A stretch of DNA of 64,000 bases, taken from assembly GCA_031267795.1 (NCBI GenBank), contig JAIRYK010000020.1, positions 1 to 64,000 of the forward strand. The letters are read 5' to 3'. The notes under the pieces are model-generated. The model was not told the origin of the DNA, did not search any database, and was given only the letters and a program-made list of their open reading frames with translations. The stretch is from Candidatus Endomicrobiellum devescovinae. GTDB taxonomy: Bacteria; Elusimicrobiota; Endomicrobiia; Endomicrobiales; Endomicrobiaceae. The position numbers were made by a program, and so were the translations under genes. Shown in pieces: positions 17,827-27,136 of this stretch (positions within the stretch are counted from its first letter, which is position 1; each line of letters begins with the position of its first letter).

Positions 17827-18210
17827 ATGAAAAAGAAAAGATTTGCAGTGAAATTTTTTTCAGTTATGATGGTTCTTTGTCTAATGGTTGGAGTTTCTGC
17901 TGCTTGGGATTGTTGTATGCCTATGCTTGAAAGATACGAACCTCCTGTAGGCAATAGTTCTGCACTATGTGTACCACACGACTGGGTGCAAGGACTACCG
18001 TATAACGGATGTCGCTTTGGCGGCGGTGTAGCTGCAGGTATAGCAGTGGCAGGTTTACATAACCATCCTAGGTGGGCGGTACCTGTTGTGGCTGGTGTAA
18101 GTGAGGTTACAAGAATATTTTGTAAGCCTGTAGAAGCGTGGAGGATTTATTGGAGTCATAAAGCTTGTACTCCTGCTCCTAATAATGATGTGGCTTCCTC
18201 CGAGATTTAG
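17827..18210 (+). CDS. Cysteine-containing secreted protein, unknown function
   Basis: The 127-residue product has a strong signal peptide (MKKKRFAVKFF then a hydrophobic stretch ending near VSAA, residue 27). The mature part holds six cysteines, two of them adjacent, and a glycine-rich hydrophobic segment (GGGVAAGIAVAG). It should be exported to the periplasm or beyond. The start follows AAAAGGAG. A terminator hairpin follows at 18231. No family is recognised. It is one of several isolated secreted genes of this style in the window. Confidence 0.72.
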   Translation: MKKKRFAVKFFSVMMVLCLMVGVSAAWDCCMPMLERYEPPVGNSSALCVPHDWVQGLPYNGCRFGGGVAAGIAVAGLHNHPRWAVPVVAGVSEVTRIFCKPVEAWRIYWSHKACTPAPNNDVASSEI

Positions 18211-18230
18211 TCTAATTTAAGTTAAAATAA

Positions 18231-18271
18231 AAAAACCATCTAGCGTTAGTTCATAATGTTAGATGGTTTTT
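18231..18271 (+). terminator. Intrinsic terminator
   Basis: AAAAACCATCTA (18231-18242) pairs perfectly with TAGATGGTTTTT (18260-18271), and a T-rich run follows. It lies 20 bases past the stop of the secreted-protein gene. Confidence 0.8.
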
Positions 18272-18293
18272 CTTTTATTTGTTAGCTAACCCT

Positions 18294-18398
18294 TCACACT
18301 AAGATTTTTTTGCTGCGTCCATTTTCCCATTCAAAAGCAGAGACATTTGCAACAATAGCCACAATTAAGCAAAACCCTAAAAAATATTTTTCAAGCAG
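18294..18398 (-). pseudogene. Remnant of a short secreted-protein gene lacking a normal start
   Basis: On the reverse strand a frame beginning CTG-CTT-GAA encodes a signal-peptide-like stretch (EKYFLGFCLIVAIVANVSA) followed by a short basic tail ending in ILV at 18294. A good ribosome site (AAAGGAG, 18409-18415) lies about ten bases before the CTG at 18396-18398, but no ATG, GTG or TTG is in frame. It looks like a small secreted gene that lost its start codon and perhaps most of its length. Confidence 0.3.
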
Positions 18399-18521
18399 TC
18401 AATTAACTCTCCTTTAGCCCAAGTTTTATAATATTTTTAGTTCAACAAATAGAGTATTATAATTTATCCCCAGCAGGACTTTATTAAAGCGGAAGGTAAA
18501 ATCTTTAATATGCACGACCGT

Positions 18522-19346
18522 TTATTTAATTCTTATTGTTGGAGATTTTTGTTTTCTTTTAGCTGCAAAAAGTTTTATATCGTTTATATTGTTTTGAGAG
18601 AATATTTCTCCAGCGGTTTTTAAGGCAAGCTCTAGGGTGTTATGGTGGCGGCTTATATGAGCTAGGAAAACATATTTTAAACTGTCTTCCTTTTTTGACA
18701 TTTCTTTTATTTTGCAAACTGCCATCGCAGCGTCTTCGTTTGATAAATGTCCATTGTCGCTTAAAATCCACGTCTTATTATTATGAGGTCTGAAACTAGA
18801 CTCTAGCATTGTAAGGTTATAGTTTGATTCAATAACCAAAATATTACTATTGATAAGATTAGCTATAATCTCATCGCAAATTTTTCCAGTGTCAGTTACA
18901 TATCCTATTTTATATTGCCTTTTGTTTAAGGAATGGAAAAAAGCAAATCCGAGTGTTTTTGAAATATTTCTATCTTTGTGATGGACATCAAAAGATTCAA
19001 TTGCCAAATCTTTAAATTCAAGATTTTTTGAAAACATCATGCTAGTACATTTTTCAATTTTGTCGCCATACTTTTTAGATATGTCTTTCAATACATTTTC
19101 ATGCGTACATATAGGTATGTTGTTTTTTGCAATAAAATTAAATCCAGATGCGCTTATGTGATCCATGTGGGCATGCGTTATCATAACCGCTTCCAATTTT
19201 TGCGGAGATATTCCTAAAATATCAAGATTTTCAGTAAGATATTTAGAACTGCAGCCTAGATCAACCAAAATAGCGGTTTTGTCAGTCCAAATAACAGAAC
19301 AATTCCCACTTGACCCGCTTGAAAGAATGCAGAAGTTTAAGCTCAA
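18522..19346 (-). CDS. Metallo-beta-lactamase-fold hydrolase, YycJ/WalJ-like
   Basis: The 274-residue protein begins with the family signature LSSGSSGNCS and has the zinc motif THAHMDH (about residues 57-63), then DTG and a late SRHHNTLE segment. YycJ/WalJ proteins are cytosolic exonuclease-like hydrolases linked to DNA repair and cell-wall homeostasis in Firmicutes. The role here is inferred from that family. The start overlaps the stop of the upstream M42 peptidase gene by four bases, so the two are translationally coupled. Confidence 0.87.
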   Translation of the reverse strand: MSLNFCILSSGSSGNCSVIWTDKTAILVDLGCSSKYLTENLDILGISPQKLEAVMITHAHMDHISASGFNFIAKNNIPICTHENVLKDISKKYGDKIEKCTSMMFSKNLEFKDLAIESFDVHHKDRNISKTLGFAFFHSLNKRQYKIGYVTDTGKICDEIIANLINSNILVIESNYNLTMLESSFRPHNNKTWILSDNGHLSNEDAAMAVCKIKEMSKKEDSLKYVFLAHISRHHNTLELALKTAGEIFSQNNINDIKLFAAKRKQKSPTIRIK

Positions 19347-20392
19347 AGTTCTTTAGCCGCTTTTCGTATTGTTGCAACTGCCAATTCAACAGCAGATTCT
19401 ATATCTTTTATATTGAATACAGACGAAGGAGCGTGAATATATCTTGTTGGAATACTCAATATCCCTGTAAGAATCCCTTCTCTGTTTGTGTAAATTGCCG
19501 CTCCGTCTGTCATTCCGCCGTCAATAATGTCTATTTGATGGGCAATATTATTTTTTAGTGCAGCTTCCAACATAATTTTACGCACTTTATGAGGAACTAT
19601 TGTTCCTCTTCCAGAAGCTTCCATCATTGTTATAGCAACGCCTTTGCCAAGTTTTAATGCTGAAACTTTTTCTTCTATTCCGGGCATGTCGCCAGCTATT
19701 GTAGTGTCTATTATAAGAGCAAAATCAGGATTTACTTTAAATGAAGAAGTTTTTCCGCCTTTAAGACCTACCTCTTCTTGAGCTGTAGCGCAGGCGTAAA
19801 TTTCTGCATCTAAATCTTTTATTTTGGAAAGAGCCTCCATAACCTTAACCATAGCGTAGCAACTTATTCTGTTGTCTGCGGCTTTACCGTAAAAAAAGTT
19901 TCCGTGCAAAACTCCAGCGTTAGGTTCAAATATTATTTGGTCGCCAATATCCAAAACTTTTAATACTTCTTCTCTTGAAGAAAGTCCAATATCTATAAAC
20001 ATATCTTTGTGTTTAATGGGGACTTTTGCTTCTTCAGGAGTCATTAAATGTGGAGGCTTTGTACCTATTACGCCTTTTACATGCTCGCCTTTTTTATTTA
20101 TAACTTCTACAAGCTTGCCAGGTAGAATGGAATCGTTTATTCCCCCTACTTTGATAAAATATATATATCCTTTTTCATTTACATGTTTTACAACCATGCC
20201 GATTTCGTCCATGTGTGCGGCTATCTGTATTTTCTTCTTGCCTTTGCCTAATTTCCCTATAACATTTCCAAAATTGTCCGTTTCAACGGAGCTGCACATT
20301 TTTGATAGAGCGTTGGTCATTATTTTAGCAGCATTTTCTTCATAGCCTGAGATTCCGTCAGACATTAGCAAATCTTTTAGAAGTTTTTCCAT
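19343..20392 (-). CDS. M42-family metalloaminopeptidase (FrvX/CelM type)
   Basis: This cytosolic binuclear zinc or cobalt aminopeptidase of 349 residues shows the metal-binding pattern AAHMDEIG (about residue 60), GKAADNRISCY (about 175), ATAQEEVGLKGG (about 210) and DTTIAGDMPG, with PTRYIHAPSS near the C-terminus. These are the conserved M42 landmarks. It heads a reverse-strand pair with the YycJ-like hydrolase and follows an M48 protease gene. Peptide breakdown is the expected role. Confidence 0.92.
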   Translation of the reverse strand: MEKLLKDLLMSDGISGYEENAAKIMTNALSKMCSSVETDNFGNVIGKLGKGKKKIQIAAHMDEIGMVVKHVNEKGYIYFIKVGGINDSILPGKLVEVINKKGEHVKGVIGTKPPHLMTPEEAKVPIKHKDMFIDIGLSSREEVLKVLDIGDQIIFEPNAGVLHGNFFYGKAADNRISCYAMVKVMEALSKIKDLDAEIYACATAQEEVGLKGGKTSSFKVNPDFALIIDTTIAGDMPGIEEKVSALKLGKGVAITMMEASGRGTIVPHKVRKIMLEAALKNNIAHQIDIIDGGMTDGAAIYTNREGILTGILSIPTRYIHAPSSVFNIKDIESAVELAVATIRKAAKEL

Positions 20393-20421
20393 TTATTTCT
20401 CCGAGATGTTTTTTATCGCAT

Positions 20422-21606
20422 TTATTCTAAAAATACTTTCAATTTATGAGGAGCAAGATTAGAAAGATTGTCCACCGAAAGTTTCTTTAAAGCGTTTATC
20501 ATATCTTGAGGGTGTTTGTAAGTTATCACAGCGTAACTGTCGGCTTCGTACTCGTATTTCCTTGATAAACAGCTTGATATAGTTGACAACACAAATGACA
20601 TAGGCGTATATAAGAAAGCAAAAAATATCACGCCTGCATATATTGGCTGTGTGTCCATAAGGAAAGCTTTGTAGAGCCAAGGTTTTTTTATAAAAATAGA
20701 AAGTATAAACAGCATAATTGCCATGGAAACAAAAGAAAAAATCATCTGCTTTACTATATGTCCAAGTTTAAAATGACCCATTTCATGAGCCAAAACGCTT
20801 GTCAATTCTTCCACTGTGTGTTTTTGTATAAGCGTATCAAACAAAACTATTCTTCTTGACTTGCCAAAACCTGTAAAAAAAGCATTTGACTTAGTGGAAC
20901 GTTTAGAATTGTCCATTTTAAACAAGCCCTTCATTTTAAAGTTTTCTTTTTTAGCGTATTCTTCAACAGACTTTTTAAGTTCGCCGTCTTCTAATGGTGT
21001 ATATTTATTAAACAAAGGCATTATAACTATTGGATATATAAAAGTTACAAAAAGCTCAAAAGCTGTTATTGCAGCAAAAGCGTACAACCACGCATAATGC
21101 TCAATACTTGAAAATAGCCATACTACTACAGAAAACATTACGCTGTATATTATTCCTTTTATAATGAAAGATTTTATAAAGTCTGTTATAAAGATTTTTC
21201 CGTTCATTTTGTTAAAGCCAAACTTTTCCTCTATTACAAACATTGAATAAGCAGAAAATGGCAAATCTACAATTTCATAAATCAAATATAAAATGCCCGC
21301 AAATATCAAGCCTGTCAAAACTGTTCCAGCACCAAAAGAAGAAGCCAAAGAATTTACATAGCTAAATCCGCCTGCAAGTATAAAAGTAATCTGTAAAATC
21401 AGAGAGAATGTAGAAGAAAAAATGGCAAATTTTGTATTGTCTTTAAGGTAACTTTGAGCTTTGGCATATTTTTCCTTATCAAAAAAATTTTCAAATTCCT
21501 GTGGAATAGTATTTGAAATATTTTTTAGATTTAGTAAGTCTGAAATAGTCTCAATAATATATACGGCAACTACAAAAGACAACACCAAACAAGTAAAATG
21601 GTTCAT
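20422..21606 (-). CDS. M48-family membrane metalloprotease (Ste24/CAAX protease 1 type)
   Basis: The 394-residue integral membrane protein has several hydrophobic segments and the zinc motif HEMGH (about residue 264), with the downstream glutamate in SRKYEYEADSYA. The architecture, N-terminal transmembrane domain plus M48 core, matches Ste24-like proteases and not the shorter HtpX. In bacteria these probably cleave or recycle membrane proteins. It starts a reverse-strand run of hydrolases (M48, M42, YycJ). Confidence 0.9.
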   Translation of the reverse strand: MNHFTCLVLSFVVAVYIIETISDLLNLKNISNTIPQEFENFFDKEKYAKAQSYLKDNTKFAIFSSTFSLILQITFILAGGFSYVNSLASSFGAGTVLTGLIFAGILYLIYEIVDLPFSAYSMFVIEEKFGFNKMNGKIFITDFIKSFIIKGIIYSVMFSVVVWLFSSIEHYAWLYAFAAITAFELFVTFIYPIVIMPLFNKYTPLEDGELKKSVEEYAKKENFKMKGLFKMDNSKRSTKSNAFFTGFGKSRRIVLFDTLIQKHTVEELTSVLAHEMGHFKLGHIVKQMIFSFVSMAIMLFILSIFIKKPWLYKAFLMDTQPIYAGVIFFAFLYTPMSFVLSTISSCLSRKYEYEADSYAVITYKHPQDMINALKKLSVDNLSNLAPHKLKVFLE

Positions 21607-21690
21607 TAGCTTTCTCCAGAAAAAAGTTGACTTAATTATACTATTTTTACTTTAAAATGATATAATTTCAAAACCAAATTTTGAGGGTTT

Positions 21691-22104
21691 ATGGATTTAA
21701 AAAGACTGTTGTTCCATCATATAGGCATTCCTATTGAAAAATCAAAAATAGGCAAAAATGCTAAGTATTCACCGCTCTATAAAATGTACACGCAAGAGGG
21801 TATTAATAGTTTGGGTCTTCATATACAGTACCATGCTTTTGACGAAGGATCCAGCCTTGACGAAAAGATAAGAAGTAAAGTTCATGTCGCATTTAAAACG
21901 GACAATAATATAGAAGAAATTATTAAAGGGCATGAAATAGTAATGCCGCTTTACGAACCTTTTAAAGGATACAAGTGCGCGATGATAATTGTAAACGATA
22001 TGCCTATAGAAATAATAGAAACAACTTTGTCTGAAGAAGAAATTTGGAATGACGAAAAAACTTTAAATAACGGCGTTTTATACGGGAAAAATGAAAAAGA
22101 ATAA
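21691..22104 (+). CDS. Glyoxalase/VOC-superfamily protein
   Basis: The 137-residue protein begins with an LFHHIGIPI strand typical of vicinal-oxygen-chelate proteins such as methylmalonyl-CoA epimerase. A second half ends with a metal-ligand-like IEIIET. Reaction and substrate are not evident. A TTTGAGGG ribosome site precedes the ATG, and TATAAT lies at 21659-21664. The end overlaps the tmk start by 14 bases, so it is the first gene of the tmk-holB operon. Confidence 0.7.
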   Translation: MDLKRLLFHHIGIPIEKSKIGKNAKYSPLYKMYTQEGINSLGLHIQYHAFDEGSSLDEKIRSKVHVAFKTDNNIEEIIKGHEIVMPLYEPFKGYKCAMIIVNDMPIEIIETTLSEEEIWNDEKTLNNGVLYGKNEKE

Positions 22105-22732
22105 AGGTATTTTTATAACTATTGAAGGCGGCGAAGGTTCTGGCAAAACTACTCAGTCGCGTTTGTTAAAAGAGTATTTAGAGAAACTTGGACGTAAAGT
22201 TTTGCTCACTCGGGAACCGGGCGGAACTCTTTTTGCCGAATCTATACGCAAGATTTTGTTGAGTCCAGATTCACGACCTGTTCCTCTAAGCGAGCTATTT
22301 TTATATGAGGCGGCAAGGGCGCAGCATATGGGCGAATTTGTTATTCCTGCATTAAAAGCAGGAAAAGTCGTCATATGCGACAGATTTACAGACGCTACGG
22401 TAGCTTATCAGGGATATGGTAGAAAGCTGGATATAAAACTCATAAATCAGCTTAATAAAGAGGCGACCTTTGGCATATTGCCAAATTTAACTATATACCT
22501 TGATATTGATCCTAAGAAAGGTTTAAACAAAGCAAAATTTTTAGATAAAGAGTCTTACGGAGCAGATGGCGACAGGATAGAAAGAGAATCTGTTGTATTC
22601 CATAACAATGTTAGAAAAGGATATTTAAGTCAGGCAAAAAAACATCATAAAAGAATAAAGGTTATAAAGACTCAAAGTACGCCATTAAAAACGCACATGC
22701 TTATAAGAAAATATTTGGAAGCGGTATTATAA
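22091..22732 (+). CDS. tmk: Thymidylate kinase
   Basis: Tmk phosphorylates dTMP to dTDP for DNA synthesis. The 213-residue protein has the P-loop GGEGSGKTTQ (about residues 12-21), the DR-containing CDRFTDATVAYQGYGR motif and a lid region. Its start lies inside the end of the VOC gene, and its stop overlaps the holB start (TAATG), which indicates translational coupling. The tmk-holB order is common in bacteria. Confidence 0.96.
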   Translation: MKKNKGIFITIEGGEGSGKTTQSRLLKEYLEKLGRKVLLTREPGGTLFAESIRKILLSPDSRPVPLSELFLYEAARAQHMGEFVIPALKAGKVVICDRFTDATVAYQGYGRKLDIKLINQLNKEATFGILPNLTIYLDIDPKKGLNKAKFLDKESYGADGDRIERESVVFHNNVRKGYLSQAKKHHKRIKVIKTQSTPLKTHMLIRKYLEAVL

Positions 22733-23670
22733 TGTTTGAAAATATACTTGGGCAACAAAAAGTTAAAGAAGTACTTTCAAATCAAATAAAATGCGGGAAA
22801 ATAGCCCACGCTTACATATTCATGGGTCAAGATGGCGTCGGTAAGCGCTTGATGGCGTCGGAATTAGCTAAAATTCTTAACTGTACAACAAGTAATTTTC
22901 TCAAAGGTGAAGCTGGCTCTTGTGGGATATGCCCTTCTTGTGACAAGATAACTAAAAATATACACCCAGACGTGCATTTTGTAGATTTTGTAAAGCAAGC
23001 TCAGCTTGAAGGTGGCGATTTAGATAAACAAAAAATAATCAAAATAGAAACTATACGTTACATGCAAAAGGAAGTATCTACAAAGATACATGAAGGCAAG
23101 TGGAAAATTTTTGTAATAGAGCCTGCCGAGAAAATGAATACAGCTGCAGCCAATTCTTTATTGAAGACTCTTGAAGAGCCTCCAGAAAATACAATTATAA
23201 TTTTGCTTGCAAAACATAAAGAAACAATACCTAAGACGATAATTTCCAGATCTCAGACCTTGTTTTTTCAACCTCTAAGTGCAGATATGGTGTCAACTTG
23301 GCTTATGTTAAATTGTTCGCTAGATTCAAACAAAGCAAAAGAAATAGCTGAGTTAAGTGAAGGCTCTCTTGAAACCGCAAAAAGATTAATAGATGAGAAA
23401 GAAGCTAAAAGTCTCTCTTTGTGGCGGAAATTAAGAACTCAAAAACTTTATATTTCTGATATTCTTGAATTGTCAAAAAGTACGGCAAAATCTGGAGCCT
23501 TAGAATGCGTTGACGCAATGACGGCAGAAGCAAAAAAAGAATTTAGAATTTATCCTAGAGAAACCGTTCCTGCTTTAGATATGTTAAATAATTCAAGAGC
23601 ACTGCTTTTAAAAAATGTAAATGCTCAAACAGTCTTGGATAACTTATTTTTTGATTTGCAGGATTTGTAA
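22732..23670 (+). CDS. holB: DNA polymerase III delta' subunit
   Basis: This is a clamp-loader subunit of the replicative polymerase. The 312-residue AAA+ protein shows GQDGVGKR (P-loop), a four-cysteine zinc module (CTTSNF...CGICPSC) and EKMNTAAANSLLKTLEEPP followed by SRSQT (sensor region), all diagnostic of DnaX/HolB proteins. Length and the adjacent tmk favour delta'. It is the last clear gene of the operon. Confidence 0.93.
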   Translation: MFENILGQQKVKEVLSNQIKCGKIAHAYIFMGQDGVGKRLMASELAKILNCTTSNFLKGEAGSCGICPSCDKITKNIHPDVHFVDFVKQAQLEGGDLDKQKIIKIETIRYMQKEVSTKIHEGKWKIFVIEPAEKMNTAAANSLLKTLEEPPENTIIILLAKHKETIPKTIISRSQTLFFQPLSADMVSTWLMLNCSLDSNKAKEIAELSEGSLETAKRLIDEKEAKSLSLWRKLRTQKLYISDILELSKSTAKSGALECVDAMTAEAKKEFRIYPRETVPALDMLNNSRALLLKNVNAQTVLDNLFFDLQDL

Positions 23671-23716
23671 ACATTAACTGTAATACTGTGTCATTGAAAT
23701 TGAAATAGGCTCTTAA

Positions 23717-23914
23717 ATGAAGTATGAAATATATTACGAAGATAAAAATGTTTTTACTGTAACAACTAAAAACAATCCACGCTCAAAAGGAATGAACTTG
23801 GCGTGGATTAGTGGTTTAAATGGCATGTATTTCTTAGGACTATGCCTCAAAAAGACCAAAAAATGCATCTTGTCTTGGGACAAATTGTTCAAAATTAACA
23901 TTTTCTGGATATAA
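23717..23914 (+). CDS. Short ORF, perhaps a gene 5' end truncated by inserted DNA
   Basis: A 65-codon frame starts with a plausible coding segment (MKYEIYYEDKNVFTVTTKNNP, then LAWISGLNGMYFLG). Its last 25 codons run antisense into the 3' end of the reverse-strand secreted gene. The first 40 residues look real and the rest does not. The holB-to-ricT gap has evidently received the secreted gene, and this may be what remains of a displaced operon member. A 9-bp hairpin (AATCCACGC/GCGTGGATT) lies inside. Confidence 0.3.
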   Translation: MKYEIYYEDKNVFTVTTKNNPRSKGMNLAWISGLNGMYFLGLCLKKTKKCILSWDKLFKINIFWI

Positions 23915-24337
23915 AAGAGATAAGAATGCTCTACTTCTTTGAACTAATCTTCCAGCAGTATCACGGGTAGGATCTAAACCATTGAGAGCTTCTCTAAACT
24001 CCTGCTCATGCCCTACGAGGAATGTCCTCGGAGAAGTTACCGCTCTTGCAACGATTCCTTCCCAATACCGGATATGAACATCATCTACAACTTCAGGGGC
24101 ATTATTACTAGAGCAATAAGAAAAGCCTACAATTGTTGCACACATAAGTACTGCTTCTGTCATTAGTACAACTTTGAACCAAGTTGGTAAAGCTATTCCG
24201 TTGTCATTAATAGGAACAACAGAAGTTTCATTAGCAACGTCAGTTTCGTATGTTCCATCATATCTTAATCCATCAACTGCAAAAGACATTTGACTTGTAA
24301 GTAGCATCACTAAAAGCAAGCTTAAAATTTTTTTCAT
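23840..24337 (-). CDS. Secreted or membrane-anchored protein, unknown function
   Basis: The 165-residue product has an N-terminal signal peptide (MKKILSLLLVMLL, cleavage near SFA-VDG, residue 21) and a second hydrophobic segment (about residues 53-76, VVLMTEAVLMCATIVGFSYC) that could span a membrane. The C-terminal half is soluble-looking with several arginines. A GGAGAAACAAATG ribosome site and start are visible on the reverse strand. No family is recognised. It interrupts the spacing between holB and ricT. Confidence 0.7.
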   Translation of the reverse strand: MKKILSLLLVMLLTSQMSFAVDGLRYDGTYETDVANETSVVPINDNGIALPTWFKVVLMTEAVLMCATIVGFSYCSSNNAPEVVDDVHIRYWEGIVARAVTSPRTFLVGHEQEFREALNGLDPTRDTAGRLVQRSRAFLSLLYPENVNFEQFVPRQDAFFGLFEA

Positions 24338-24734
24338 TTGTTTCTCCTATTTTTAATTAAGATTCATATCTACAAAAGTTATTTTAATTATAAACTAATT
24401 TTAAAAAGTTTGGAAGATGAGATAAAACTTTTTGCAATAATTATACCTTGTACGGATTTTCTTAATGTAAATTTGTGATTAGAAGTAGAGGGGTTATATT
24501 AGCTAATACTTTTTTCTTCTGCTCTTGAAAAGATTTTATAGGGTCAATGTGTTTCTGGTATCAATAAAGCTGTTACTGTTTGCTATTAGTTGTTAGTCTA
24601 ATTCCCACTAATCAACGAGTTGTACAATTTACTTCCTTTCGGTTTTTTTGATACCATATATAAAAAGTATTCCCGCCAATAATTGCGAAAGTGATTATTG
24701 GAAGTTTTGTTTTTGTTAAATAGGAGACATGAGC
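24338..24734. other. AT-rich gap with a hairpin before ricT
   Basis: I see no gene in this stretch of about 390 bp. It should hold the promoters of the divergent secreted gene and ricT. A hairpin CCAATAAT/ATTATTGG with a GAAA-centred loop (24676-24701), followed by a T-rich run, lies 27 bases before the ricT start. It could be a terminator or a leader structure. Confidence 0.4.
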
Positions 24735-25544
24735 ATGCCAATGGTTGCTGGGGTAATAGTAAGAAAAATCAAAGATAAAATATATGCCGATGTGGGTCGT
24801 TTTGATTTAAGGTTGAACGATAAAGTTATAGTTGAAACGGAACATGGTGTTGAGGTTGGCATTGTTTGCGAAAAAGAAAAGAATTTGCAAAAAGGAAAAG
24901 ATCCTATAGGCAAGATTTTTAGAAAAGTAACACAAGAAGATAGAAAAAAGATAGCAGATAACGAAGAGAGAAATGCAAGAGCTTATAAAACTGTTGCACA
25001 AAAGGTTAATGACCATAAGCTGGACATGAAGTTAACATGCGTCCAATACACATTTGACCGTTCAAAATTGTTTATCTATTACACTTCTGAAACAAGGGTG
25101 GATTTCAGAGAACTTATAAAAGATTTAGGGCACATTTTAAAAACGAGAATACAAATGGTTCAGATAGGTGTTAGAGACGAATCTAAAATTATAGGCGGTA
25201 TAGGTACATGCGGACAAGTGTTGTGTTGCCAAAGCTTTTTAAGAGATTTTAGTTCTGTAACTATAGACATGGCAAAAGACCAAGAGTTGTCGTTGAATAC
25301 GGCAAAACTTTCAGGACTTTGCGGCAGACTTATGTGCTGTATAGCTTATGAAAATGACACTTACAAAAACATAAAAAAAGATTTGCCAGAACTAGGCTCT
25401 GTAATATTTACACCTGAAGGTAAAGCTAAGCTTGCGGCAATTGACTCCATAAGAGAAAGAGTAACCGCTGATTTTGGCAACAAATCTTTTAAATTTTTTA
25501 CTATAAAACAAATTAAAGACGCCAATGAAAAGGAAAATAAATGA
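24735..25544 (+). CDS. ricT: RicT/YaaT-like PSP1-domain Fe-S protein
   Basis: This 269-residue protein contains a PSP1 domain and the characteristic cysteine set CGTCGQVLCCQ and CGRLMCC (residues about 155-210). These bind iron-sulfur clusters in the RicA-RicF-RicT complex, which assists RNase Y and RNA maturation in Bacillus. I prefer ATG 24735, eight bases after GGAG, to ATG 24729, which is only two bases from it. The stop overlaps the metG start by four bases. The ricT-metG-tatD order is widespread. Confidence 0.9.
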   Translation: MPMVAGVIVRKIKDKIYADVGRFDLRLNDKVIVETEHGVEVGIVCEKEKNLQKGKDPIGKIFRKVTQEDRKKIADNEERNARAYKTVAQKVNDHKLDMKLTCVQYTFDRSKLFIYYTSETRVDFRELIKDLGHILKTRIQMVQIGVRDESKIIGGIGTCGQVLCCQSFLRDFSSVTIDMAKDQELSLNTAKLSGLCGRLMCCIAYENDTYKNIKKDLPELGSVIFTPEGKAKLAAIDSIRERVTADFGNKSFKFFTIKQIKDANEKENK

Positions 25545-27079
25545 AATTTTATATAACCACGCCAATTTATTATGCAAACGGTATTCCTCATATAGGGCAT
25601 TCTTACACTACAATAGCCGCAGACATAATGGCAAGATGGAAAAGGCTTAATAATTTTGACGTTTACTTTCTTACTGGGACGGACGAACACGGATCTAAAA
25701 TTGCCGAAGCCGCAAAAGCAAAAGGCAAAAAGCCTCAAGAGCTTTGTGATGAGATGAGTGCTAAATTTAGAGAAGCTTGGAAACTTTTAGATATTTCCAA
25801 TGATGACTTTATTCGCACTACAGAGCAGAGGCATTTCATTGCTGTTGAGAATATAGTGCAAACTTTATTTGATAAAGGTTTAATTTTTAAGAAGAAATAT
25901 GAAGGAATGTACTGTATTGGCTGCGAAAGATTTTTCGCTAAAAAAGATTTAGATGAAAATGGCTGCTGTCCTTTTCATAAAACAAAACCTATTTTGCAGT
26001 CAGAAGAAAACTACTTTTTTAAGTTATCTTCTTTTCAGGACGCTCTTTTGGAAAGAATAACAGATGTTAACCACAAAGAGCACATAGACATACAACCTGA
26101 GGAAAGAAGAAACGAGATTGTTGGAAAATTAAAGCTTGGACTTGAGGACGTAAGTTTTTCCAGAAGTGCTATTGAGTGGGGAATCCCTTTGCCTTTTGAC
26201 AAATCTCAAACTGCATATGTTTGGGTAGATGCTCTTATAAATTACATAACGGCAGTCGGTTACCCAAGCGATGAAACCAAATTTAAAAAATATTGGTCTG
26301 CAGATATTCATTTAATGGCAAAAGATATTTTGTGGTTCCACTCAGTAATTTGGCCTGCGGTTTTGATGGGTGCGCAACTGCCTCTGCCTAAAACTATATA
26401 CTCGCACGGCTTTTTTACTTTAAATGGAAGCAAGATGTCTAAATCTTTAGGGAATGTAATATCTCCTCAAGAGCTTGTAGAAAATTATGGCGTTGACGCC
26501 GCAAGATACCTTACCGTTACTTTAATACCGTTTGGACACGATGGGGATATTTCTTGGCAAGGGTTAACGTTGAAGTACAATATGGACCTGGCAAACAATC
26601 TTGGTAATTTAATTTCAAGAACTCTCAAAATGGCTGAGAAAAATTTTAACTTGAAAATTCCACAAGCTGTTTTGAATTTAGAGCTTGCTAAGAATGTTGA
26701 AAGAAATTTAAAAGAAACTTTTGCATCTAATATGGATAATTTGCAGTTGCATAAAGCAGCCGAGAATTTGCAAGATGCAATTACTCTTGTAAATATACAG
26801 ATAGAAACAGATGCTCCTTGGAAACTTGCCAAAACAGACAAGGATAAACTCGCAGTATGTATATATTCTTATTTGCAGGCTATAGATATTATAGCAATGT
26901 ATTTGCTTTCATTTATGCCAAGTCTTGCCGAAAAAATTTGGCAGATTACAGGTGCGCCTGGAAACATAAACGATGTTGCAAAAAAATATTTTACCAATGG
27001 CATAATTCCTAAAGAAGGCTTTTCTGTTTCTGGTGCAGATTTGCAGATTCCGGGAATTTTGTTCCCCCGCATATTATAG
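25541..27079 (+). CDS. metG: Methionyl-tRNA synthetase
   Basis: MetG charges initiator and elongator tRNA-Met. The 512-residue class I synthetase has HIGH as PHIGHSY (residues about 16-22), a four-ligand zinc knuckle (CIGCERFF...CCPFH) and KMSKS in GSKMSKSLGN (about 290). The C-terminal EMAP/tRNA-binding extension found in longer forms is absent, as in many bacteria. The gene is coupled to ricT and followed by tatD. Confidence 0.97.
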   Translation: MKFYITTPIYYANGIPHIGHSYTTIAADIMARWKRLNNFDVYFLTGTDEHGSKIAEAAKAKGKKPQELCDEMSAKFREAWKLLDISNDDFIRTTEQRHFIAVENIVQTLFDKGLIFKKKYEGMYCIGCERFFAKKDLDENGCCPFHKTKPILQSEENYFFKLSSFQDALLERITDVNHKEHIDIQPEERRNEIVGKLKLGLEDVSFSRSAIEWGIPLPFDKSQTAYVWVDALINYITAVGYPSDETKFKKYWSADIHLMAKDILWFHSVIWPAVLMGAQLPLPKTIYSHGFFTLNGSKMSKSLGNVISPQELVENYGVDAARYLTVTLIPFGHDGDISWQGLTLKYNMDLANNLGNLISRTLKMAEKNFNLKIPQAVLNLELAKNVERNLKETFASNMDNLQLHKAAENLQDAITLVNIQIETDAPWKLAKTDKDKLAVCIYSYLQAIDIIAMYLLSFMPSLAEKIWQITGAPGNINDVAKKYFTNGIIPKEGFSVSGADLQIPGILFPRIL

Positions 27080-27136
27080 TATTTCAGTGTATTTCTAACC
27101 CTATAGTTTGGCATAATTATTAATACAGGAATAAAA

